A stretch of DNA of 64,000 bases from Trichoplax adhaerens (Eukaryota > Placozoa > Uniplacotomia > Trichoplacea > Trichoplacidae), in the NCBI RefSeq assembly GCF_000150275.1, contig NW_002060951.1, forward strand, positions 1,374,297 through 1,438,296, read 5' to 3'. The stretch's first letter is position 1. Each line of letters starts with the position of its first letter. Position numbers and translations under genes: made by a program. The notes under the pieces were generated by a model. It saw only the letters and a program-made list of their open reading frames with translations, made no database searches and was not told the DNA's origin. Shown piece after piece: positions 40,601 to 51,308 of the stretch.

Positions 40601-40720
40601 TATTAATATGATAGCTGAATACTCTTACACCTCCTCGTTGACTATAGCATAATTTCTGTTCATTATGTATGTTACAACCAATCTAGTTTTACGTTAGCAA
40701 CGATATAAGTTTACCTCCAT
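37607..40720 (-). CDS. FBXO9: FBXO9, F-box substrate receptor of an SCF ubiquitin ligase
   Basis: FBXO9 recruits substrates to SKP1-CUL1-F-box ligase; in mammals it controls TEL2/TTI1 turnover. Minus-strand exons, in coding order: a start at about 40720 (ATGGAG, tentative), about 40160-40441 ([20 protein letters not shown], the N-terminal Trp helix), about 39960-39995 and about 39787-39909 (TPR-like [16 protein letters not shown]), 39252-39353 (F-box [20 protein letters not shown]), 39121-39179 ([18 protein letters not shown]), about 38940-39045 ([16 protein letters not shown]), 38697-38821 ([17 protein letters not shown]), 38440-38567 ([20 protein letters not shown]), about 38120-38200, 37811-37890 ([18 protein letters not shown]) and 37607-37718 ([19 protein letters not shown] to stop). 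Order and wording match human FBXO9 end to end, including its C-terminal YTPLFFARVRSY block. The first exon is the weakest part: an open frame continues upstream of the ATG to an AG at about 40790, so the true start may lie elsewhere. Confidence 0.94.
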
Positions 40721-40839
40721 ATCAGAATCATAGCCCACTTGATTAAATATTTTCGTAAGTTCCAGCGGCGGCTGCAGAATTATGGAATCTAATGTTTATG
40801 TAACAATATTGAGATATGGGCTTCAAAGTGCTTTACCGA

Positions 40840-41575
40840 ATACTGTGTACTGTACAGTACAGTACTGTACTACCTCTGTGCACCTACAGTACACTTGTAC
40901 CATGTTCAATACAGTTTGCGTTAGTATACAGTATATCAACAATGAGTAAAGTAACAAGCACAAGTACGCGAAATAAACGAGCGAGATGTATAATAATAGA
41001 TTAATGTTGTTACTAATTAAGAAATATTACAACATTAATCTGTAAAACGCTAACGTATAAATAACTTGAGCATTACCATTCTATGCAGACACTGCGATGA
41101 TCATGAGCGATGATGGGCTGATGGCAAATACTGTACACTGTACAGTACAGTAATGTCTGTGTGTAGGTGTCACGGCGATTTCTATCCGAGCTAGGCGTGA
41201 CCGTTGACTGACCAGTGACGTTCAACTGGCGAATGATGCGTTGGGACTTATTAAATATACAGTAGTTTATCATTCTACTGTTCTAGTACTGCAGGTAGTA
41301 AGTGTATGATCACTGGTGACGTATTTACTTTTATTTCATTTTATTTCATTTAATAATATTTAATAATTTTGTATTTTTATTTTTTAATGTACTGTACGGT
41401 ACAGTACAGTACGGAACAGTACTTTACACTGTACACTTGTACAATGTACAGTAGCGTACTAGCGTAGTCACGTGGTATGGTCACAGACCACAGCACATTA
41501 TACAGTACAGTATGCCAACTACAGTACTAGTTATACAGTATTGTACTGTACACTGTACAGTGTACACGTCAAATA
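40840..41575. promoter_or_regulatory. GTAC-palindrome clusters upstream of FBXO9
   Basis: Four dense groups lie at about 40843-40900 (TACTGTGTACTGTACAGTAC then AGTACTGTAC), 41130-41152 (CTGTACACTGTACAGTACAG), 41388-41455 (TGTACTGTACGGTACAGTAC and similar) and 41498-41572 (ATACAGTACAGTATG; TACTGTACACTGTACAGTG). They start 120 bp upstream of the FBXO9 start codon and lie on the KIAA0319L side of it. The words are self-complementary around GTAC, so a strand cannot be assigned. Confidence 0.45.
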
Positions 41576-43393
41576 CCGTGCTCGCCAAGCATTTCAAGCA
41601 TCTGCACAGTATACTGAATGCTGGTGGTTATCACAGAATTTTACTACTGTATATGTGTGAATTTTCCTTGGCTGTGAATAGTCCTAATCTTTCCAAGGCA
41701 GAATAAGAGGTAGCCATGAAGAAACTATATATACTCTTGAATATTGTGGAATAGTAATAATTCTATCTAATGGCATTGTCTAACGTTAATAGATTAGTTC
41801 ATCGCGTACGTTACAATACAACGGGTGTATCGCGTCTTTGCTAGTTTTGTTTCTATCGTTACACCCGCAACACTGTACTGTCATTCTACAGTATATAATT
41901 TTCCAATAGGAGTAAAGAGCGACATCAATATTTGGAAATCTTTCTTCTAAACAATATTCAACTTTATTTGATTTATTCAAGAGAATTGATATCTGGCTTC
42001 TATTGCCATTGGCTTTACTGTGGCTAAATAACTGAATATGAGAACCATGATTAGCCATTACAAACAAATTGTGGTATGGTTTTATATCTTCATTTTCCTT
42101 TGGCCGCTTGTGACAGGTAAATATCGTACATACGCGTGCGTGTGACTAATAACAGAATAGTAAGGGAATATTTTCATTTCTTCCTTTCATTTTTCTATAA
42201 TTTGTAGTACTAACAGTAAACTAAAATATATTCCTTATCGATAGCATTGAGTATAATACGTTACAGTTAAGTAACTGTTAGTTATGCTGTACTTGCCCGG
42301 CTCTATTATAATTATTTATTCGTCTACTGTACTTCATGACACTTTGCTCGTACAATGATACGTAACTTCACATTAAGTCGGTTTCACTTCATTAGACGGT
42401 AAACAAGCGATGCTACTCTAATACTTTGTACACTCATACCCAAGTCTCGATTAAAAGGTATAAAAGCTAAACTTCATATATAATTTTTGTGCTGAGAATA
42501 CGCCATGAGTTTATAATAGGCACTTTAGTCTAGTGAACTCTAGATAAATGGTAGGATACACATCCAGCCATTCCTGTAGATTTGGGATGAGACGATAACC
42601 AATAGCCGTACGCGCACAGCAGCATACTGTATGACGTCATACTTTTTACTCTACTTTTTATGATAAATTTTCGTGTAGCCAAATTACCTTAATTTAACTT
42701 GTTTTTAATAGTATTCTAAGATAGAGCGGCTAAAACCAACTGCAATTGGTGTAGTGGCACAATTATGAAAGATCAAGCCAGAACACAAACACATATTAAT
42801 AAACAATACTTGTGTACTCTTATTGCCGAGCATTTGTCGTTAGGACAAAGAACAGGATTATACGATTCTGACAGACGACGACATAGTGATTGATAAGTAG
42901 ACTGATTCGATTTTTGGCATTACCAGATGTCTCACATTATTTTGCTGATGTAGAGTAGCTTAGTAACTAGTAATTAATATCATTGAGATATTTCAGCATA
43001 TAATTAAGACATCGAGTAAAAATCGTATCAGTCTATCGAACAATAAATAAATAGAAATAAGTAAAGATAATCCTCTCATAGTACCAGTACGTCTGAAATA
43101 ATCGTATTTCCAAAATACAGTACAGTACAGTAGTGGTAAAATAGGTTATGTACCAGACTGATCCCCTTTAAACTTATATTAATCCTTGCATCTTGCGCAT
43201 TTAATGAACTAGGTAGTTTTCAATCATAATAAACTCGATCACACTCAATTAGCAAATACACTACGTATTGTGATGGGAACTGCCTACTTTTAAACAAAGT
43301 TATCTTGCGTTTTTGCCTTGATCTAGTTATAGTTAACATTATTAGCTGAGAAGTAGACATCTAAACTTTTTTCCCCCCTCTTTGGTATGTAGC
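41576..43393. other. interval upstream of KIAA0319L, mostly without genes
   Basis: Apart from the doubtful frame at 41786-42146, no gene was recognised. The signal-peptide exon of KIAA0319L must lie here or further left, since the first recognised exon opens in phase 1 without a start codon; I could not identify it. A small GTAC word (TACAGTACAGTACAGTAG) sits near 43117-43133. Confidence 0.4.
41786..42146 (-). CDS. possible terminal exon of an unrecognised gene
   Basis: An open minus-strand frame of about 117 codons begins right after a good acceptor-like stretch (pyrimidine-rich, ending TTATTAG at 42147). It reads through KRPKENEDIKPYHNLFVMAN and HGSHIQLFSHSKANGNRSQI to a stop at 41786. Composition is protein-like (few repeats, mixed charge), but I recognise no family and see no clear upstream partner exon. 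It could be a real last exon, a decayed retrocopy, or chance. Confidence 0.2.
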
Positions 43394-46300
43394 AAGAATC
43401 AATTTCGGAAGGAGAAGTTCCAGTTCATGCCAATATGGCAGACCAGTTACTGGTCGACAACCTGCAAATAATATAATATCTGATTATATCGTAAGTCTTG
43501 GTCGTGTGACGAGCTACAAGAGTTGTGTCCGATCATGTTGCCGTCGGCGAGGTTGCAATATGGTATGGATGGTAGGTCCTATGTGCTATCTTGTCAGCTG
43601 TCCTCAGAGTCCGTTATCCGGTTGCTTAATCAATAGTAAGGACGCGGATTCTTCCGTTATTCCTGTTCGAAATGGTAAGCAGATATAATTTACTATGGCG
43701 TATTATGTTATCCCTATCTTGTTAGTACACTGTATGCCGGAAAAGGGGTACAAAAATCCAGATCAAAAAAGTTCTATTTATTTGTATATTAAAATACGGT
43801 AATGACATAGCTTCATCATATTTAGAAAGAGTACTCGAATGTTACGATTTTTTTATATAAATTAAATACGAACGTATTTAAAATTTCTATTAGTAATTCT
43901 AATAAGCATCTGTGAACTGAAGTAGTGAAAGCCTTAAATGTACAGTAGCAATAAAAGTTTGGAAAAAATATCTGTTTTAATCCTTCTTAAAACTTAATAC
44001 ATCATTTACTATATAAGATTAGTGGTCGTTAAAGGAACCCATATAAGCAATATACTATAACTGTGCTAGAAACAAACGTTAACTTAATTGATTCCTAAGC
44101 CATCATAGTCATAATCACCACAATGCGTTCGTAATACAGGAGTTGAAGCGCCTGAACAGACTGAACAGTAATCTATCACGTAAAAGCATCCTAATGTGTA
44201 CACTGTACCGTATTTTCGCATACTAGCAGAAAAATTTTTGACTGCATACTGAGTAGCTAATTTCGTAGTCATGGATGCAGCATAACTTCTATATTAATAT
44301 ATGTGTTGGTGCACCTTCCTAACGAATATCAAGAAATCTTGCTAGTTATACATGTTGATAATAATTACAAACAATATTGTTACTCAGATACTGAAATTTT
44401 CTTTAAGCTTATTAATAGTTGTTGGTGTTGCCTAGATTTGTTGACACAAGTAGTCCAGCTGAAAGCAATTATCACTTATGATTTTTTAATATTGTTTGAT
44501 TAGTCTTTTTGATGCACTGATCAATTTAGCATCTGCCAAATGTGTTCTACGTTGCGCTTTATTGTATTGAAAGTATACTAAAATTATAAGTGAATGTACT
44601 ATTGTAACAATGTAGAATATCGTTGACTATAAATCGTAATACCTAAGCACATTCATGATATCGTGAAATACTGTAGAAGAGAAATATCCGAAACAACATT
44701 TGATATAATTAATTTATGATTGTTCACGCTACAGATGTCCGTGAACTCATTATTTAATTATCTTGGTGCGTAGTACTGTTTGAAAGTATTATATTGCCCA
44801 CAAAAATGAATTCTTTATAAACTGTCTGCTGTATGTATTCATATGTCTCATCATTCATCAGCTGTGTAACATCTGAATCTCTTGAGTTGTTGCTCTTTCA
44901 ACCGCTGATTAGAAATTTTACGGCATAAATTCCAGCTTTTAAGTACTTACTACTATTCTATCGATTTTTATCAGATCTTAATTAAAGCATAATAACATCG
45001 TGTCTAATATCTATTGTAGTAGGATTAATTAACTTTTCTCTAACAACTCTACAGAGTTAATTGTACCTCTGTATAATGTAGTTATTAACAGCAGAGCTTC
45101 ATATTAATTTTTTGGCTAGTCAGGCTTAAAGTATGGCCCTGACTCCTGACTTTACCGCCATCATGAGAAAAAATTCTTATTTCGATGCCCATTATGAAGA
45201 TTTTTCTGACTTAGATTTCATAATAATAATAATAATTGTTATCTTAACAGTAAATCAGGTTCAGCAAGAGCCAAATTCTACCATCTCGAATGGCAATAAT
45301 TATTCCCGAACTGAAGGAGTGACCATGTCAACTACCGATTTGGTAGATAAAACAACTACTTCCCGGAAAGAAATCACTAATAAGACAAATCGTATTACAA
45401 CTACAGTGGTTACTTCATCACCCGGAGGAGCTGGTGTTACTACTAATGGAGATAGTAGCAACAGTAACAATATACAAGATTCAAAAAATGATGATAAAGA
45501 ATCACAGAATGGCTTAAATGATAGTAATGATTCAGAAGGTTCACAAATGCAAGATCGCAAGCTTGGTAGTATCTGTTCTACTACTCTCGATTGTCATAAA
45601 AACGAATTTTGTTGGGTTAAACTAACTAAGGGAATATCTAATTGTATATGCAAAAGGGAATATATAAGACAAAATAATGTCTGTGTTTTGCGAGATTCTC
45701 AATCAACGCGCTGTAACATAGTGAATGGTGAAGGCTGTGATCAAAATGAGGAATGTGTTATAGACCATCGCCGGGTTGCTATTTGTCAATGCAAAGATGA
45801 ATTTACGCGTGATCCGATAAGCAAAAATTGCGTCAATATACACCAAAATGATAATACTAAGCATTGCCAAGCAGATGACGATTGTCCACATAATTCTGAA
45901 TGCGTAATGGGAACAACGCTTCGGCATTCAAAATGCCTTTGCCGAAATGGGTTTGTGTTAAATGGCGACAACACTAAATGTGTTCTAAAGGCAGATAATA
46001 ATAAAAGTAGTGATCACCTTTCATTGTTCCTGAAAAGGCGGTGCTCAACTAATATACGTTGCCCTCCGCATGCTTCTTGCGAAACATCAAAGCATCGGTG
46101 CTTTTGTCAAGAAGGCTCCCGACCGGATTCTAGTCATATACTTTGCATTTTAAACAGTGAACTTGATGCAGGAAAAAGTTATGCAACACCATCAAAGTCT
46201 ACAGTTAGAGCAACTTCATCGAAACCCATCATTTCTACCAGAAAAACTTCAAGTCCAACATTAACAACAACATCGCTTCACATTACTACTAGGGTGGCTT

Positions 46301-49300
46301 CTTCTACAGCTCATCCAAGTACACCATCGCAAAGGGCTACTACCTCTGCTAAGAAGTATATAACGGCATCTAGTGAGTCCGCTACTGTAGCTACTCAGGC
46401 CCCTACAACGCAACAACAATCTATTTCAACCAAGACAGTAATATCCACTAAAACTGCTATCACAACAAAACTTTCGTTTCGAACAACTGTTCATTCTCAA
46501 CTTCCTACCGCAACGCATATTAAAGGTATCATTATTTATATCATTTTAATACGCATAGTTCCTGATGTGGTATTTATGTTTTCATTTCTTTTCAGAACTT
46601 CAAGTCGATGTCGGCTTTAATCGAAATATCACTTTACCAGTAAATAGCATTACTATATATGGTGCGGCTTGGCCGCCATCGCCTAAAAATCACCCTTATA
46701 GCTTCGAATGGAGTAAAGTTTTCTCTCCTGCTAACAGTAAAGCTATCATAGCTGGTCAACATACGGCATTACTGTCGTTATCAAATATAGATGTCCCTGG
46801 TGTTTATGGATTAAAATTGACTGTTCGAAGTGAAGCTAGTTACGGTCATGGGTTCGTTAATGTAACCGTTTTTCCTGGTAATTAAATTAAGTTTAATAAC
46901 ATGCTTATTATTTAGCGCTCGTGTTTTAAAAATAAGTCGAATTGACAACTGCATTCACCATATTTTTACTTTTAGCCGTTCGTAATAATAAGCCTCCGGT
47001 AGCAGTCATCTATCCAAAATTCAAGGAGATAACTCTACCTATACAAAAGTTTGTCCTAGATGGGTCTCGCAGTTCGGATGATGATAAGATTGTTAAGTAT
47101 GAGTGGGAATTAGTTGCTGGTCCTTTAAATTATTATTTAAAGAAAAAAACGAACCCAGTCTTGCAACTAACGAAGTTAGATCCCGGTAATTACGACTTTA
47201 AACTTACTGTAACCGACTCGGATGGAGTAAAAAATTCAACCCTAGCTAGAATTAAAGTCAATAAAGGTATTGCGTTTTATGCCTCAACTTTAACTCTTGA
47301 GTATAGCTTCAATAAGATTAAATACGTTCAATAATTTTAATTTATTTATAGCGATGGATTATAAGCCAGTGGCCCTGCCGGGTCCGGATGTTTTATTGTA
47401 TCTACCACAAAATTCTGTCGTTTTGAATGGTAGCGGGAGTTACGATGATAATGGAATTGTTCGATATGCTTGGACAAAATTACATGGTTCACCAGAGATT
47501 GCAGATATGCAGGTAGATTTTAATTCAAATGTTTCATGTTAATGACAGAATGTTTTCAGTTTATAATAAAATTTATTTATATCCTAAGGGTACGACATCG
47601 CCAGTATTGCATGTAACAAATCTAGTTGAAGGACACTACGTTTTCCAGTTAAATGTTACTGATACTGCTGGGCAAATGGCTTCAGCAACAGTGACTGTAG
47701 TGGTTCAACCAGAAGATAATAAGCCTCCTAAGGCAGTAGCTGGTCCTGATAAAGATCTAGTTTCACCTGATGATTCGACTTTTCTTGATGGTTCGTCCAG
47801 TAGTGATGACCGTGGCATTGTTTCGTATTTATGGCGCAAAGTCAGGTATTTTTAGATTGAAAGCTTTCCTACCAATTGAGACTGATTATTCACAAAAGTT
47901 TTAATCATTTTTAGTGGTCCAAATTCGTTTGTAATGTCTGGAGCTAAGACAAGTCAGCTAAAATTGACTAAGCTTAAACTAGGGACATACGTCTTTGAGC
48001 TGATTGTAACAGACGATCGCGGTTTACAAGGAAAGGACACTGTCAACGTATTCGTAAAGAAAGGTTAGATTACACGTTAAATACTTAAAAAGGCTTTTCT
48101 GAAAGTATACAATTCAACATCGACTTTCAAGTTATATTTAATATTGTATTGTGGTCAATAAAACATTTTACCAGATGATAACAAAGCTCCCGTTGCGAAA
48201 ATTAATGGCGATGTGACTGTGAAACTACCCAAGAATGAAGCTGTATTAAACGGCTCTTTATCAAGCGATGATTATGGAATAGTTAGATATGAATGGACGC
48301 GTTCCAGCAATAGTCCTGCCATTGCGGTAGGTTTGTATTTCTAAAATTTTTAAGAGTTATTTAATACTTATGCTTAGCTATTATTCCCTTAATAGACCAT
48401 ACTTGAGGATTCAGATCATAAGCCAATCCTACGGTTGGCAGGTTTAGTGGTAGGAAAGTACACATTCACGCTCAAAGTTGTTGATCAGAAAGGACTGTAC
48501 AGCGTTGACAAAGCTACAATTACAGTCGTAAAAGGTGAGTACAACAATATAAAATAGAAGATGAAGGGTGACTTTAGTCATAATTAATAAGACTTATCTT
48601 ATCATAGGTGATGCTATGGAAAATCTTGTTGAAGTAAAGATCGATACCCAGGGTCATACATTTACCAATCAGAATAAAATGAATTTATTGACTACTATTT
48701 CGCTAAGTTTGGGAATATCAGGCGATAAGATTAAGATTGATAATATCCATGAAATTAATTCCGGCGGGTTAGTATCTCGGTTTATACTCTAAGGAGCAGT
48801 TTTGCGGTATAAAGTTCTTATCATTGTAATCTCTTAATTCTATAAATTTTACAGGATATCAGTAGTTTTTTACATAGTTGATGATAATGGTAAGGTGCAA
48901 AAGGGAGCAGAAATCGTTTCAACATTAAAATCAAAGGCATTTAAAAATCTAAACCGAAAGTATTGGATTGTTGCAATAGATACTTATCGTAAGTGATATC
49001 TCGTGAATATAAAGGATATTGTCATGCGTTAATTTTGGCAAATTCAGCTATTAAATTATGTTACTTTAAATCAGGAACTTAATATTTTTACTTAGTGTGT
49101 CATAACAATTGCTCTGGTCATGGCGTGTGCGATAATTTGTCCAAGAGATGTGTGTGTAATAGTTTTTGGATGGAAAATTTTATTAAAGCGGGCATTCAGG
49201 GGCAAAGTAACTGTGGTAAGTAGTACAAAAATTCTATTTTAAGCTCTAATATTTACTTCAAAAGCTTTGTAATTTTATAGCTAGAATAGAAGATATATTG

Positions 49301-49854
49301 AGATACTTGCTAATGTTTACTATTAATGCTCGTGATTTTTAGAATGGAGCATACTTTATGTTATTATCATATGTGCTAGCTGCGTGATTGCCATTGTATC
49401 GATTATATGGTTCATATTGTATTGTTGTAGACGGTATGTACAGAACGTGGACTTTTATGAAGAATTTTTTATAGAAAGTTGTTTTAAAATTTTATAATAT
49501 TATCCTTCTAGAAGAAGAAATAAAAATTTGCGTAGGCAAAAATTTACTATGCTGGAAGATAAGAACTCGAAAAATGAAATGAAATCGCGTTCTAAAAGTA
49601 ACTTTAATAATCTGATAATTTTAGAGTATTATAGCCGATTTTGGGTAGTTTTTAATCAAAATGTTATTTTTTTATTAAAAGATCGTTTTAGAAAGTCGAA
49701 CCTTTTTGCAAGTGATTCCGATGATAGTGATGAAGACACATTATTTGATGCTAACAGCTCAGTAAAAAATCATGTAAAACCCACTGCAGGAAGTACCACT
49801 CATAATCTGAAGTTGAATGGTGGATTAAAACGCAATAAGACTGAAAAAGTGTAA
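43394..49854 (+). CDS. KIAA0319L: KIAA0319/KIAA0319L-like membrane protein (MANEC, EGF-like, five PKD domains)
   Basis: The vertebrate relatives are single-pass glycoproteins; KIAA0319 is linked to dyslexia and neuronal migration, and KIAA0319L is the receptor AAVR. Exon 43394-43673 encodes the Cys-rich MANEC domain (CVRSCCRRRGCNMVWMVG, CYLVSCPQ). Exon 45251-46525 encodes a Ser/Thr-rich linker, then Cys-rich EGF-like modules (CNCxC patterns such as CQCKDEFTRDPISKNC, CLCRNGFVLNGDNTKC, CFCQEG), then a mucin-like Thr/Ser stretch. Exons 46596-46877, 46976-47266, 47352-47512, 47589-47845, 47915-48063, 48175-48326 and 48396-48534 give five PKD domains (VLDGSRSSDDDKIVKYEWEL type). Exons 48608-48767 and 48855-48988 follow; 49096-49215 has CSGHGVCDNLSKRCVCNSFW; 49343-49434 has the transmembrane helix (ILYVIIICASCVIAIVSII). 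The cytoplasmic tail ends at 49854 with a SDSDDSDEDTLFD block. Splice phases are consistent. The start codon and signal peptide are not found. Confidence 0.94.
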
Positions 49855-51308
49855 CAGATCTCTATAAATTTATTAATGAAATGTGATATACCTATATAAA
49901 AAATGGTTTAAAATTTGCAATTTATTGTACCGTACAGTTTGTCTTTACTAGATAAATTACAGTACCACGATGCGGAAGCAGTTCTCGCTTTTAATATAAT
50001 CCATTGCATAATGATAGCATGTACAGTAATTAATAAATAATCATTTACTTACATCCATTTACCACTAATTTGTAATACTAGTCCAAGAAAGTCTATCATA
50101 TTTTCAAATGTTTTTTCTTAAATTATTGTTATGAACTTGCTTTACTTGAATTGATGTAGAGGTGAAATAATGTATAAATGATTCATTGATTAATTACTAA
50201 ATTATTATGAGTATTATTCTGTACTTCATAGTGATTTTGTCTAAATAGATTGACGTAAGTAATTAAAATGTTGAGATGTATGTTATACAAATTTTAGGGG
50301 TTTATGATCAAACATTTTTTTAACTGTTTTATAATTATGTCAATATTCAAATTCGTATCTGTAACATAGATTAAGGTTTATGGATTATGGCTAGGTGAGA
50401 TTTCATCCTTCCCATACAAAGCTAAATTCTATTTTGTTTCTTACTGTAATATCTATACCTGTCATACCAACGATATTTATTAATGAAACTACGATAGGAA
50501 TCATGACAATAATAAACCAACAATTATTAAGCATCTTATCGTTTGATACTACTGACTAGGCGAAATTGTCAATATGCATATAAGATAGATCTCGCCTGTA
50601 ATCTGATATGGTGCAGCATTTCATGAACAGCGCAACTCATTATAATCACCTCTTTCATTTGTTTATTATTTAGTAATTCCTCAGACTGTTTGTACACTGT
50701 ACAGCCTATTAAATTTATTACTTAAGTAGTTGCACAAGGTTGAACTAAAAAAATTTAAATTTATTCAGCCTGATTACATAATGTTATCTAAATACTCGTA
50801 TGTCAACGTACTTCCTGTTCCTATTATGATACACGTATGCATGATATGTTTTGGTAAAGAAAAACTTTTGCGATACTCTATAAGCTAAATCACTATCTTA
50901 AACGACCAAAGTTCAGAAATCAAGTCACATTACAATCTCGAATCATTAATAAGAGAAGCGTAGCTTCTTATGGGTTCATTTAGTTAAGAATTAGCTTGGT
51001 AAAAATTTCTACAAACAGGATATGACCTATAAAGGAGTATTTCTACAATTTAAGTGCTGATCAATTATGTAGCTAATACCAACATTGGTACATGTTACAA
51101 ATTGTTAGATTAATTTCATCGACCATTTCCAAAGGAATATGACATATTCGCTCATGGTACAAATACTAACCACAAAACTGCAATAAAATGAATTAAATAG
51201 TAGTAACTAGCTGTCAGTTTTCAATACAGAAATGGAATACATGTCATCTAATATTCTAAAGTTACAATACATAGAGAGCAAAAGGAATTGAAAGTATTTA
51301 TATATGCA
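49855..51308. other. gene-less gap between convergent KIAA0319L and PEF1
   Basis: About 1.45 kb, AT-rich, between two 3-prime ends. No convincing open frame or repeat array. Only isolated GTAC words occur (TACCGTACAG near 49930, TACACTGTACAG near 50693), far sparser than in the divergent gaps. Confidence 0.5.

Noticed and set aside
40816-41706. Several 60-66 codon frames rich in Tyr, Val, Cys, Thr and Leu in the FBXO9 upstream region
   Set aside because: They are translations of the GTAC/ACTGTA simple palindromes (for example YSTVLPLCTYSTLV), not genes.
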